64,000 nt of DNA from Bradyrhizobium archetypum (GTDB lineage Bacteria; Pseudomonadota; Alphaproteobacteria; Rhizobiales; Xanthobacteraceae), in the NCBI RefSeq assembly GCF_013114835.1, contig NZ_JAAVLW010000004.1, positions 434,001 through 498,000 of the forward strand, given 5' to 3'. Position 1 is the first letter of the stretch, and the number at the start of each line of letters is the position of its first letter. Shown here piece by piece: positions 8,075-17,993 of the stretch. The translations under genes were made by a program, and so were the position numbers. The notes beneath the pieces were generated by a model. It was given only the letters and a program-made list of their open reading frames with translations, was not told where the DNA came from and ran no database searches.

Positions 8075-8772
8075 ACATGCTGGCGCGGGACTGGTATTAC
8101 ACGCAAAGGCGGCGGCTCGGGCTCGATTCCGCGGTCGCCTCGATCTACGACCGACATGACGACAGCGACGAGCGGGCACGCGCGGCGCTGACCATGCTCG
8201 GCGTGCAGCGCGGCTGGCGCGTCGCCGATATCGGTTGTGGCAATGGCGTCCTGGCCTGCGAGGCGGCGCTGATGGGGGCGGAGGTCGACGCCATAGATAT
8301 TTCGCCGGCGATGCTGGCGCTCGCCAACATCTACGCGCGCGACCGAAAGGCTGTGATCCGCACCCAGCCCGCGGGTCTGCTCAGCTTTGCGTATGAGCCG
8401 AATTCCTACGATCTGATCGTCAGCGAATTCACGCTGCATCATCTGCCCGATTTCTGGAAGGCGGTGGCGCTGGCGCGGATCTTTGCCGCACTCAAGCCTG
8501 GCGCGAATTTCTACCTGCGCGACATCGTGTTCGTCAGCATGCCCGACGGGATCGAGCGCGACATCGACCAATGGGCCGAGTTCACCATCAAGAACCACGA
8601 TTTCCAGCGCGAAGGCGTCGTCGCCCATATGCGCGACGAGTACTCGACCTTCGGCTGGGTGATCGAACGCATGCTGACCGATATCGGCTTCACGCTGGAA
8701 TCAGTCGACTATCACGCCCCTCTCCACGGCACCTATCTCTTGCGCAAACCAAAGCCGGGCCAACAGAGCTAG
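8071..8772 (+). CDS. Class I SAM-dependent methyltransferase, substrate unknown
   Basis: A 233-residue protein with a Rossmann-type SAM site: motif I VADIGCGNGVLACEA, the acidic residue of motif II in VDAIDIS, and post-motif SEFTLHHLPDFWKA. A GTG at 8071 overlaps the ilvN stop; an ATG at 8077 is an alternative start. Placement between ilvN and two exporter genes suggests co-transcription with the ilv locus, but nothing in the sequence points to a branched-chain substrate. Confidence 0.8.
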   Translation: MNMLARDWYYTQRRRLGLDSAVASIYDRHDDSDERARAALTMLGVQRGWRVADIGCGNGVLACEAALMGAEVDAIDISPAMLALANIYARDRKAVIRTQPAGLLSFAYEPNSYDLIVSEFTLHHLPDFWKAVALARIFAALKPGANFYLRDIVFVSMPDGIERDIDQWAEFTIKNHDFQREGVVAHMRDEYSTFGWVIERMLTDIGFTLESVDYHAPLHGTYLLRKPKPGQQS

Positions 8773-8777
8773 AAAAA

Positions 8778-9686
8778 ATGAAACCGGCCGATGTCTGCAT
8801 CGCCGTGCTGGTGGCGGTGATCTGGGGCCTTGCCTTTATCGCGAGCCGGATCGCGCTCAACGAGTTTTCGCCGGAACTGATGACGGCACTGCGCTTTTCC
8901 ATCGCCGCTTTGCCCTGCCTGTTCGTGGCGCGGCCGAAGATTTCATGGTCGGTCCTGGTCTCGATCAGCTTCACGCTGTTCCTCGGCCAGTTTCTCTCCC
9001 AGGCGTTTGCCATTGCTTATGGCGTTCCGGTCGGCCTTTCCAGCGTGATCGTGCAGAGCCAGGCGCTGTTCACCATCGCCTTTGCTGTGCTGTTGTTCCG
9101 CGAGCGGCCGAGCGCGGGACAAACCGTCGGCATTGCGATCGCAACGGCAGGCCTACTGATGATCTGCGGCACCGTCGGCTACGACTTCAGCGTCGGCGCC
9201 TTCGCGATCTTGATGATCTCGCCGCTCAGCTTCGCGGCCGGCAATCTGTTGCTGCGGCGCGCGCAGGGCGTGCCGATGTTCGATCTGTTCGCATGGCTGT
9301 GCCTGGTCGCGGCGGTTCCATTATTCGCGCTGACGCTCGTCAGCAGCGGCCCGCAGCCGACCTGGCATGCGCTGACTCATATGTCGCTGACGGGCCTGAT
9401 ATGCATGATCGGCCTTGGTGCCATCTCCACCAGCATCGCCTACTGGTTGTGGGGCAGGTTGCTACGGGATTATCCTGCGGCACAGGTGGTGCCGTTCGCA
9501 CTGCTGGTACCGTTCGTCGGCTCGGCGGCCTCCAGCGTAGTGTTCGGTGAGACATTTGGGCCGCTTCGGCTGACCGGCATGGTCACGGTGGTCGGCGGCA
9601 TCGCCATCATGCTGTTGTCGAAGCGTCCCGAAGATTCTGAAAAGCAAAAGGCTTCAGAAGAACAAGTTCTGCCAAGGATCGCATGA
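8778..9686 (+). CDS. EamA/DMT-family transporter
   Basis: A 302-residue polytopic inner-membrane protein with about ten hydrophobic segments in two EamA repeats (MALRF/FIASRIALNEF in repeat 1, GAISTSIAYWLWGRLL in repeat 2). Members export amino acids and other small metabolites. ATG 8778 follows an A-rich stretch 5 bp after the methyltransferase stop, so the genes are probably co-transcribed. Export of a branched-chain intermediate or amino acid is a context-based guess only. Confidence 0.85.
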   Translation: MKPADVCIAVLVAVIWGLAFIASRIALNEFSPELMTALRFSIAALPCLFVARPKISWSVLVSISFTLFLGQFLSQAFAIAYGVPVGLSSVIVQSQALFTIAFAVLLFRERPSAGQTVGIAIATAGLLMICGTVGYDFSVGAFAILMISPLSFAAGNLLLRRAQGVPMFDLFAWLCLVAAVPLFALTLVSSGPQPTWHALTHMSLTGLICMIGLGAISTSIAYWLWGRLLRDYPAAQVVPFALLVPFVGSAASSVVFGETFGPLRLTGMVTVVGGIAIMLLSKRPEDSEKQKASEEQVLPRIA

Positions 9687-9693
9687 GGCCCCC

Positions 9694-10299
9694 ATGTCGC
9701 AATCGCTGTTCATTGCCTTCGTGATGTTCGCCACTGTGATGTTCTTCACGCCGGGACCGAACAACATCATGCTGCTGTCGTCGGGGCTCACTTACGGCTT
9801 TCGACCGACCATTCCCCACATCATGGGGATCACTGTCGGGTTTGCCTTCATGGTCGGCGCGGTCGGCTTTGGGCTCGGGACTATTTTCATTGCCTATCCC
9901 GTGCTGCAGACCATCCTGAAATATGGCGGCGCGGCCTACCTGATTTATCTGGCCTGGGTGATTGCGATGTCCGAACCGCCATCTGCGGAGGAGGACAAGA
10001 GCCGCGGCCGCCCCATGACGTTCTGGGGCGCGGCCATGTTCCAATGGGTCAACGCCAAGGGCTGGGTCATGGTGATCGGCACCATCACCGCCTATGCGGC
10101 GATCGCGGCCTATCCCTGGAACATCATGATCCAGGTCGGGCTCAGCCTCGTCCTGGGCATTCTGTCCTGCACCGCCTGGGCGCTGTTCGGCACCTCGCTG
10201 CGGCCGGTCCTGACCTCTCGACGGGCCGTGCGGGCCTTCAACATCATCATGGCGGTGCTCCTGCTGGCTTCGCTCTACCCGGTCTTCATGGACGCATGA
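9694..10299 (+). CDS. LysE/RhtB-family exporter
   Basis: A 201-residue protein with about six hydrophobic segments and the family signature FFTPGPNNIMLLSSG near residues 15-29. LysE/RhtB proteins export amino acids such as Lys, Thr, homoserine or Leu. It lies 7 bp after the EamA gene and 146 bp before ilvC, so two different exporter families sit inside the branched-chain locus. The substrate cannot be read from the sequence. Confidence 0.88.
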   Translation: MSQSLFIAFVMFATVMFFTPGPNNIMLLSSGLTYGFRPTIPHIMGITVGFAFMVGAVGFGLGTIFIAYPVLQTILKYGGAAYLIYLAWVIAMSEPPSAEEDKSRGRPMTFWGAAMFQWVNAKGWVMVIGTITAYAAIAAYPWNIMIQVGLSLVLGILSCTAWALFGTSLRPVLTSRRAVRAFNIIMAVLLLASLYPVFMDA

Positions 10300-10406
10300 T
10301 GCCGCACCAGGCCATGCATAAACGGGTTTCCTTTGACGCGGAAAATGCTCTAGACAACGCCGGAAATTCGCGGGCGACCGGCGGTCCTATTCCCCCAAAT
10401 GCCTGA

Positions 10407-11465
<1,059 letters not shown>

Positions 11466-11994
11466 GTGTCGGGCCGTCATGCATGGTGAGCAGGCGCGCA
11501 AGCGCCGTCTCCGGACGATGCTCCGCATCGCCGGGCGAACCATGAGGCCACAGACGGGCCTTCATCCTTCGAGGCGCGGCGAAAGACGCCGCTCCTCAGA
11601 ATGAGGGGCCGGTATTGAAACACCAAATCTTAAGTCTTGCCCGCCACTATCCGGCGAGATCACGCAAGCGGTCTCGCCATTTCCTTGAAGGATTGCTGCT
11701 TCAAGCACATTCTTCAGCCCGCCGATTGAAATGCGCCAGCGCCGAAACGAAGGGCTGATGCTTCATGCACATCTTGGGTGCGAAGCAGTTCAACAATTAC
11801 ACTAGCGACAGAAAGATGAGCATTTACCGAGTCAAAGCTCGGTTGCTGAATGTGCATTCTCGTTCCTCAAACGAGGTCCAGATTCGCTAGCTAGCAGACC
11901 AGCAATCGATCTTCGCCATTCCGAGCACTTCATGTGCCGGATCACCAAGCCTCGCATCGCCGCGCAAAGCACACTCTCCAGCCTGGCGTGGCTT
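11466..11994. other. Intergenic region after ilvC with degraded repeats
   Basis: No gene is supported in these 529 bp. The segment 11561-11606 (CATCCTTCGAGGCG...CTCAGAATGAGG) is a palindrome related to the inner part of the composite repeat at 24243-24491. The remainder has low coding character. Confidence 0.6.
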
Positions 11995-12444
11995 TTATTT
12001 GGCCGGGAAATCGACGCCGCGAAGCGTCACGATCGCCACCGCGCATGGCGTCTCCATCCCGTCGGCGAGCGACGCCACGTCGACATGCGCCACGCCGATC
12101 GTTCCGCCGACCTGGATTGCGCGGGCGCGGGCGATCAGCTTCTCTCCCTTCGCCGGGGCGAGGAAGCTGACGTTGAGGCTGACCGTTACCGCAAACCGGC
12201 CGGGCTGCATCGCCGTGGTCACCGCGCCGCCGGCAGCATGGTCCGCCAGCCCGGCGATGACGCCGCCATGAAAGAAGCCGTTGGCCTGCAGGAGATTGTC
12301 GTCCTTCACGAGCGCCATCACGACATAGCCCGCTTCCGCACTCTCGACCTTCGTGCCGACGGCCTTGGTATAGCCGGGGGCATAGGTGACCCGTTCGACA
12401 AGGTCACGGATCGCATCGGATGTCTTCAGTTTCGGATGATCCAT
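11995..12444 (-). CDS. PaaI-type hotdog-fold thioesterase
   Basis: A 149-residue single hotdog domain. The helix motif NGFFHGGVIAGLADHAAGGA is typical of the PaaI/YbgC-like acyl-CoA thioesterases, with the catalytic acidic residue expected in this helix (Asp of LADHA). The exact acyl-CoA substrate is unknown. It is divergent from the LysR gene, with 100 bp between starts, so the regulator may control it. Confidence 0.85.
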   Translation of the reverse strand: MDHPKLKTSDAIRDLVERVTYAPGYTKAVGTKVESAEAGYVVMALVKDDNLLQANGFFHGGVIAGLADHAAGGAVTTAMQPGRFAVTVSLNVSFLAPAKGEKLIARARAIQVGGTIGVAHVDVASLADGMETPCAVAIVTLRGVDFPAK

Positions 12445-12544
12445 CGGGCTCTCGCGGCAGCTTGACGAAACGTCATGCTCGGGCTCGGCAGAGGCTTAGG
12501 CAATCCCGATTGCTCCGATACCGAGCCATAGATATCTTGTATGG

Positions 12545-13381
12545 ATGGATCTCAAGCAGATCAGGTATTTCGTGGCCGTCGCTGAAGCGGGCAGCTTCAG
12601 CGACGGCGCGCGGCGGGCGTTTGTCACGCAGCCGACGCTGTCGGCAGCGATCGCGTCCCTCGAGGCCGAGCTGGGCTTCGCCTTGCTGGAGCGCCATGCG
12701 CGCGGTGTCAGACTCACCCCAAGGGGCGAAGAGGTGCTGGAGACCTCGCGCTCGATTTTGCGCCATGCCGAACGGCTCAAGGCTGCGTCCGGCGGCAAGC
12801 CCTCGGGCCGGCCGCTGCGGCTTGGACTCCTGCCGACGATTTCGCCGCCCTTCGTGACTCAATGCATCGGTCGGTTGCAAGCACTGGAGCCTGGACGGTC
12901 ATGGCGCACCGAGGATGCGCCGCTTGCCAAACTGCAAGAGCGGCTCGCCAACGGCCGCTACGATGTCATCCTGACCGCGCTGGGATTGGCGACGCGCGGC
13001 CACCGGCAACTGGAGCTGGCGGCAGACCGGCAGGCACTGGCCGTTTCCGCCCGCGCATTTCCCCGCGGGCCGGTGTCCCCGGAAATATTGGCGGGCCAAC
13101 CTTTGATCGTGCGCGTGCACTGCGAGCAATTGCAGTCGGCATCCCGGGTTCTCGACGCGTGGAAGGTGCGGCCGCGCGTTGTCGCACAGACCGACAGCGA
13201 CGCGCGGGCGCTCGCGATGGTGGCGGCTGGCATCGGATTCTGTCTGATGCCGGACAGTTTCGAGCACCCGGACGTGCGGATGCTCCGCCCCGAGGGTGTC
13301 GATCTGACCCGGCGGCTCGGCTTTGAATGGGTTAGAGGCGGCGGGGACGGCTGGTTGGATCGCGCGCTGGACGCGGCGTGA
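12545..13381 (+). CDS. LysR-family transcriptional regulator
   Basis: A 278-residue protein with an N-terminal winged helix-turn-helix (MDLKQIRYFVAVAEAGSFS, then TQPTLSAAIASLEAELG) and a C-terminal periplasmic-binding-like effector domain. It is shorter than the usual ~300 residues, mainly at the C-terminus. No strong Shine-Dalgarno sequence precedes ATG 12545. The divergent thioesterase gene is the natural candidate target; the effector is unknown. Confidence 0.9.
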   Translation: MDLKQIRYFVAVAEAGSFSDGARRAFVTQPTLSAAIASLEAELGFALLERHARGVRLTPRGEEVLETSRSILRHAERLKAASGGKPSGRPLRLGLLPTISPPFVTQCIGRLQALEPGRSWRTEDAPLAKLQERLANGRYDVILTALGLATRGHRQLELAADRQALAVSARAFPRGPVSPEILAGQPLIVRVHCEQLQSASRVLDAWKVRPRVVAQTDSDARALAMVAAGIGFCLMPDSFEHPDVRMLRPEGVDLTRRLGFEWVRGGGDGWLDRALDAA

Positions 13382-13730
13382 TCGGCCGGCGGCCTGGTTC
13401 ATCGGCGACCCGGACAGAGGCTGAACGTTGGCATGCTCGGCGCGGAAAAGCGCGCAAGCTCGTTGTCGAGCAACGTTCTCTATTGATCATATTTCGACGC
13501 TCAGTGCTGAGATCCAAATTCCGCTCGGGGTAATTAGCCGACACTGCCTGAATGTCTGCTACGTGCACATTCGCGACCGGGCCAAGCCGGCAGCGGGTCC
13601 GGCCATGTCCGTTATTCCGCTGAAAGTGGAAGTGAATTCAGAGCATAGCGGCCCGCTACGGCCGTGCCAGGTTGGCGATACGGTCGGGCACGTGACTCAA
13701 GCTCCGAAACTGGAGCCTCGAATCATGCGT
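13382..13730. other. Non-coding stretch upstream of the transposase remnant
   Basis: Frames covering this stretch lack coding character and run into the antisense of the DUF2336 gene. It looks like decayed mobile or repeat DNA. No promoter or RNA gene was recognised. Confidence 0.5.
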
Positions 13731-13860
13731 TACGGTTCTTCAACAAGATTAAGCAATGTCGGCGTATCGCGACACGATATGACAAGCTCGCAGCCAACTA
13801 TCTGGCGTTCATCAAGCTCGCATCAATCCGAATTTGGCTGCGTGCTAATGAGTCCGCGCC
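13731..13860 (+). pseudogene. 3' remnant of an IS5-family transposase
   Basis: Translation of 13733 onward gives RFFNKIKQCRRIATRYDKLA followed by ANYLAFIKLASIRIWLRANES, the familiar C-terminus of IS5-family (IS427-like) DDE transposases. No matching transposase sequence precedes it, so the element is truncated at its 5' side, and the usual stop after this motif is missing. It ends 3 bp before the stop codon of the convergent DUF2336 gene. Confidence 0.8.
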
Positions 13861-13862
13861 GC

Positions 13863-14966
13863 TCAGTTCGTCCGGATGATCGGCTCCTTCTCGATTTTGT
13901 TGTGCAACTGCCAGAAGCGCACGGTGCGCTGCGCCGTCTCCATCGACAGCTTGCGGAAATCGCGTTGCGCGATTTCCAGCGTCTGCTCGTTGATGGGATG
14001 CACCGGCCGGTTGCGCAGGATCGACTCGACCGTTGGCCAGTTCAGCCGCGCCGCGCGGCAGGGAATCAGGATCAGGTCGGCGCGAGGGCCCTCCATCAGC
14101 TTGGCCGTCATCTCGACCGGCATATCGTTGAGGACCGCGAGCGCGACGGTCACTTCGTCGAACTTCTTGGATTCCGCGAACTTGTACACCGCCGCGTCGT
14201 CCAGCTCGTTCAAGCCCTTCATCAGCTTCACCAGCTGTTCGGCGACGCCGAAGCTGCGGCTCGGTGGCGGCGTTTCGCGCGCGATCGTGTTGAGAACCTG
14301 CTTGATCTCTTCCTGGAGCGCGGGCGGCGCGATGGCAAGCAGGCGGGCGCGGACCGCCTGCTTGGCGCGGCGCAAGAGATCACGCATGCAGTTCGGCGGC
14401 AGATCGCTGCGCAGGCCGAGAATTTCAACCAGTTCGTCGTCGGCCGAGGCGCGGGCGACGATGTTGGAATAACCCTCCTCGGAAAACTGCGCGCCGGCAT
14501 TGTTGGCGAGCTTTCGGATCACCGGGCCTTCGCCGCGATCGACAATGACATCTGTCAAGGCGGCAGGCAGGCTGGCCCGGCCGGAAATCGCGAGCAGGTG
14601 ATCCTGTCCCTTGCTGCTGGCGATCTCGACCAGAACGTCGGTCCCGAGCCGGCTGGAATGGGTCAGCACATTGCCGGCGACCTCGATCTCGTCGTCCCAG
14701 GCGAGATGCTGGATCACCTCGAACGGCGCGTAGTCGAACGGCGCCAGCCGCTTGGACAGCTCGGCCTTGGCCCGCGTTTCGACGCGCGCGATCAGGAGGC
14801 AGAGCACGTCATCGAAGACCTTGACCTGGTCGTCGCTGAGGCGTTCGCCGTCGTGGAGAAAGAGATCGGTGACCTGCCGCAGGGTTTCCACCCGCTTGGC
14901 GGATGAACCGCCCCTGACAGCGTCTTCAAGTTCGGCAATGATCGAGTGCGCCGGCTGTTGCACCAT
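13863..14966 (-). CDS. DUF2336 domain protein
   Basis: A 367-residue, helix-rich, acidic protein without signal peptide or membrane segment. The repeated Leu/Ala-rich helices and the length fit the DUF2336 family, which is widespread in alphaproteobacteria and of unknown function. The only in-frame ATG near the conserved start is at 14966 (MVQQPAHSIIAELEDAV). It is monocistronic. A transposase remnant abuts its 3' end. Confidence 0.8.
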   Translation of the reverse strand: MVQQPAHSIIAELEDAVRGGSSAKRVETLRQVTDLFLHDGERLSDDQVKVFDDVLCLLIARVETRAKAELSKRLAPFDYAPFEVIQHLAWDDEIEVAGNVLTHSSRLGTDVLVEIASSKGQDHLLAISGRASLPAALTDVIVDRGEGPVIRKLANNAGAQFSEEGYSNIVARASADDELVEILGLRSDLPPNCMRDLLRRAKQAVRARLLAIAPPALQEEIKQVLNTIARETPPPSRSFGVAEQLVKLMKGLNELDDAAVYKFAESKKFDEVTVALAVLNDMPVEMTAKLMEGPRADLILIPCRAARLNWPTVESILRNRPVHPINEQTLEIAQRDFRKLSMETAQRTVRFWQLHNKIEKEPIIRTN

Positions 14967-15421
14967 TGTGGGCAGCCTGTTGGTTGTTGAAGGGGTGGGG
15001 CGCACAATGACGAGCCGAGCCTTACACGGCGTTAAAGGCGCGAGCCGGTCGAGATACAGAACGGCTGCATCCGAAACGGGCAAGCCAGCTCACCGCGGAC
15101 GCTGCGGAGATGCCGGCGTGAGAGCACGCCGCGCATTACATACGCCGCGTTCCGAATTGCTTTACCAACGCTCCGGCGGCGCATGTCGCGATTTCTTGCG
15201 ATAAATCCGCCATGTCGAGCCGGATCGGCCGTTTGCCGCCGCTTCCGGTATCCCGGTCCGGCTGCTATCCTCACCAAACCGTTCCCGGAACAAATCGAAA
15301 AGCAATCTGCCGAACAAGATGCCGTCAAGGCTGGGCACACCCGCGGAGGAAGCGCGCGGAGCTAGCGCTTAAGCATTCCTTCACGACGAACTTCATTAAA
15401 CCTCTCACAAGGGCTTGGGTC
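14967..15421. other. Divergent intergenic region, DUF2336 and SDR genes
   Basis: 455 bp lie between two divergent starts. I see no ORF with coding character, no palindromic repeat and no convincing promoter pair. It presumably carries both promoters. Confidence 0.5.
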
Positions 15422-16273
15422 ATGAGATCTGTTGTCATCACCGGCGCGTCCACTGGCATCGGCTTCGCCTGTGCGAAGCTCTTGCTCGACCGCGGCTTCC
15501 GCGTGTTCGGCAGCGTGCGCAAGCAGGCCGATGCCGAGCGTCTCAAAACTGAGTTCGGGGCGAACTTCACGCCATTGATGTTCGACGTCACCGACGAGGC
15601 GGCGGTGCTGGCCGCCGCGCGCGAGGTCCGGGGCGCCCTCAATGGCGAAACGCTAGCCGGCCTCGTCAACAATGCCGGAGTTGCGGTCTCGGGCCCGGTG
15701 CTGGAGCTTGCGGCCGACGAGTTTCGCCGCCAGATGGAGGTCAATTTCATCGGCCCTGTTATCGCGACCCAGGCGTTCGGGCCGCTGCTCGGCTCCGATC
15801 CGCACCTGAAGGGACCGAGGGGGCGGATTGTCATGATGTCCTCGGTCGCCGGCAGGAACGGCAATCCGATGACCTCGGCCTATTCCGCCTCCAAGCACGC
15901 GATCGAGGGGCTGTCGGAGAGCCTGCGCCGCGAATTGATGCTGTTCGGAATCGACGTCATCATCATTGCGCCGGGCGCGGTGAAGACGCCGATCTGGAGC
16001 AAGGCCGAGGAGGTCGATATTTCCGCCTACAAGAACTCGCCGTATTTTCCGGCGCTGGAGAAAATCCGAGCCTTTATGCTGCAGCTTGGCGAGACCGGAT
16101 TGCCGCCCGCGATGATCGCCGAGAAGGTGTTCGAGGCCCTGACGCTGCCGAATCCCCAGGTCCGCTACATGATCGCGCCCGATCCGATGCGGCAGTTCAT
16201 GGCGGCGATTTTGCCCAAGCGCATGCTCGACCGGATCATCGCCAAGCGCCTCGGCCTGATGCCGCAGGCGTGA
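15422..16273 (+). CDS. Short-chain dehydrogenase/reductase (SDR)
   Basis: A 283-residue classical SDR: cofactor motif TGASTGIG near residues 7-14, NNAGV, catalytic Ser in MMSSVAGR and YSASK as the Tyr/Lys pair. The C-terminal extension with a hydrophobic and basic end suits lipid or retinol-type substrates, but the substrate is unknown. The start MRSVVITGAS at 15422 places the Rossmann strand correctly; the upstream in-frame extension lacks coding sense. Confidence 0.9.
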   Translation: MRSVVITGASTGIGFACAKLLLDRGFRVFGSVRKQADAERLKTEFGANFTPLMFDVTDEAAVLAAAREVRGALNGETLAGLVNNAGVAVSGPVLELAADEFRRQMEVNFIGPVIATQAFGPLLGSDPHLKGPRGRIVMMSSVAGRNGNPMTSAYSASKHAIEGLSESLRRELMLFGIDVIIIAPGAVKTPIWSKAEEVDISAYKNSPYFPALEKIRAFMLQLGETGLPPAMIAEKVFEALTLPNPQVRYMIAPDPMRQFMAAILPKRMLDRIIAKRLGLMPQA

Positions 16274-16292
16274 GCAAAAGCATCGGCCAGCA

Positions 16293-16535
16293 GTGACAAC
16301 AGGAAAGAGCAGAACCGAGCTGACGCAAATCGCCGACGCGGCGCTTCGCAGCCAACCGGGATGCGAAACGGCGTCCGTCCCCGCCGTGCGCGCGCTTCCC
16401 AACATCCGCGCAGGTCGTAACTGGGAAATTCCCAACGTCGTTCTCGGCGACAGCCTGATCAGCGACGTCGACCGCGCCGTCATGTCGGTGCACCGCCGGC
16501 TTGGACGGAAATACCATTTGCTGGCGGGCGACTAG
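16293..16535 (+). CDS. Small conserved hypothetical protein (80 aa)
   Basis: An 80-residue soluble protein. The C-terminal half (NWEIPNVVLGDSLISDVDRA, then VMSVHRRLGRKYHL) has the look of a conserved family that I recall from Bradyrhizobium relatives, with no known function. The GTG start at 16293 has no clear Shine-Dalgarno sequence and lies 20 bp after the SDR stop, so it may be translated from the SDR transcript. The N-terminal 40 residues are low in complexity, and the true start could be later. Confidence 0.55.
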   Translation: MTTGKSRTELTQIADAALRSQPGCETASVPAVRALPNIRAGRNWEIPNVVLGDSLISDVDRAVMSVHRRLGRKYHLLAGD

Positions 16536-16539
16536 ATCA

Positions 16540-17154
16540 CTACGCACGTAGCGGCACCTGCGCACGCAGCGCCATCGCGATCATTCGCAGCGCGAACACG
16601 GCCAGAAGCGGAATCAGGAACAGCGCATAGAGCGGCATGTCGGGGATTCGCTTGCCGAACGACACCATGAACTGGAACAGGAGGTAATAGCCGCCTGCGA
16701 GATGCAGCCAGCGCCAGGCGCGCGCGCCGACAGCAGCCGCGGTGCGGTCGAACGAGGTCGCGGTCAGGGCGATGATGAAGGCGTAGCCGATACCGCCGAA
16801 GATATAGGACGCAATCGAGGTCGCCGCCGCATAGCCGATCGGGTCCATCACGGCGAAGGCCAGGATGGCGACGGCATGGATAGCGTGCGAGGCCGCAAAG
16901 CTGACGCCGAGATAGCGGCGGTTGCGGCGCAGCCATCGCGTCCATGCGTTTGGCCATAGCAGCGCCAGCGCAGCCGCGGCGAAGGCGAGGCAGAACAGCA
17001 ACAACGAGGTCCGCGCGGTGAAGCGGATCACCATCCGCACGTCCTCGACCTCGAAGCCCCGCATGCCGGCGATCCAGAGGCTTAAGCCAAGCAGCGTCAG
17101 CGAGAGCAGGGCAAACAGCCGCCAGCCCTCGAACCATTTTTGATGTGTCGGCAT
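16540..17154 (-). CDS. Ferric-reductase-like heme membrane protein (MsrQ/YedZ-like)
   Basis: A 204-residue inner-membrane protein with about six hydrophobic segments. Histidines in SHAIHAVAIL and WLHLAGGYYL are placed as heme ligands are in the ferric_reduct/MsrQ domain, so an electron-transfer role in the membrane is likely. Start 17154 is preceded, in its own direction, by AGGGGGA; the longer start at 17184 is less likely. No msrP partner is adjacent. It is divergent from a TetR gene, with two palindromic operators between. Confidence 0.75.
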   Translation of the reverse strand: MPTHQKWFEGWRLFALLSLTLLGLSLWIAGMRGFEVEDVRMVIRFTARTSLLLFCLAFAAAALALLWPNAWTRWLRRNRRYLGVSFAASHAIHAVAILAFAVMDPIGYAAATSIASYIFGGIGYAFIIALTATSFDRTAAAVGARAWRWLHLAGGYYLLFQFMVSFGKRIPDMPLYALFLIPLLAVFALRMIAMALRAQVPLRA

Positions 17155-17206
17155 GTTTTGTCCCCCTGATGGCTGCGCTCGCAATGACGCGGACGGTGCG
17201 GTGTAA

Positions 17207-17223
17207 TGTAATCACCAGTTACA
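17207..17223. promoter_or_regulatory. TetR-type operator 1
   Basis: A perfect palindrome of half-sites TGTAA and TTACA with a 7-bp centre (outer A/T extends it by one base each side). It lies in the divergent promoter region. The same half-sites recur at 17251-17267, 44 bp centre to centre. Confidence 0.75.
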
Positions 17224-17250
17224 TACGTGGTACCCCGTCGGGTCAACTGG

Positions 17251-17267
17251 TGTAATCGGCGCTTACA
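17251..17267. promoter_or_regulatory. TetR-type operator 2
   Basis: A second TGTAA-N7-TTACA palindrome, 30 bp upstream of the TetR start codon. The centre differs from operator 1 but the half-sites are identical, as expected for two binding sites of the adjacent regulator. Confidence 0.75.
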
Positions 17268-17296
17268 TTCACAAGGTAGTGATGCTAGGAGAGGGT

Positions 17297-17986
17297 ATGC
17301 GCCGCTCAGTCAAATCCTCCGCCGGCAAATCGGCCGTCGTCCGTCCGCGCCGGCGCGCCGCCCGCGCACCTGCGCCAAAACCCTATCACCATGGCGACCT
17401 TCGGCGCGTCCTGGTCGAGGCGGCGCTGCAGTTGGTCGGCGAGGGCGGGGCGGACGCGGTCAGTGTCCGCGAGGCAGCCCGCCGCGCCGGCGTATCGCCG
17501 GGGGCGCCGTTCCGGCATTTTCCGAGCCGCGACGCCCTGATGCAGGCGGTGGCGGAGGAGGCGCAGCGGCGATTCCGCGCCGAGATCGAGGCAGCGCTGG
17601 CCGGCGCGCCGGCCGGCGATCCGCTCGGCCGGTTTCGCTGCCTTGGGCTTGCTTACCTGCGCTGGGCGATGCGTAATCCGACCCATTTCGAGGTCATTTC
17701 CAGCCGCCGCCTGTTCGATCACGACAGGGCGGCTGCCATCTCAAGCGACAATGCCGAACTGATCGCGCTGACCGAGCAAACGCTTGCCGAAGCCTTTGTG
17801 GCGGGCCAATTGCGACCAGCGGACCTCAAGCAGATCCAGATCGCCGGGCGCGCGCTGGTCTATGGTTTTGCCCGGATGAATATCGATGGCCATTTTCCAC
17901 GCTGGGGCCTGGCCGCCCCCGAGGCCGAGCAGACGGCCGAGGCAATCCTCGATCTCTTCATCGAGGGGATTGCGAAACGCCGCTGA
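17297..17986 (+). CDS. TetR/AcrR-family transcriptional regulator
   Basis: A 229-residue protein. A basic N-terminal tail (residues 1-35, Arg/Lys/Ala/Pro-rich) precedes the TetR helix-turn-helix (SVREAARRAGVSPGAPFRHF), and the ligand domain is of the WHG/TetR_C_33 type (NPTHFEVISSR). ATG 17297 has AGGAGAGGG just upstream; ATG 17282 would precede that site. The two palindromes upstream suggest autoregulation and control of the divergent heme-type membrane protein gene. Confidence 0.9.
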   Translation: MRRSVKSSAGKSAVVRPRRRAARAPAPKPYHHGDLRRVLVEAALQLVGEGGADAVSVREAARRAGVSPGAPFRHFPSRDALMQAVAEEAQRRFRAEIEAALAGAPAGDPLGRFRCLGLAYLRWAMRNPTHFEVISSRRLFDHDRAAAISSDNAELIALTEQTLAEAFVAGQLRPADLKQIQIAGRALVYGFARMNIDGHFPRWGLAAPEAEQTAEAILDLFIEGIAKRR

Positions 17987-17993
17987 CTTGCTC

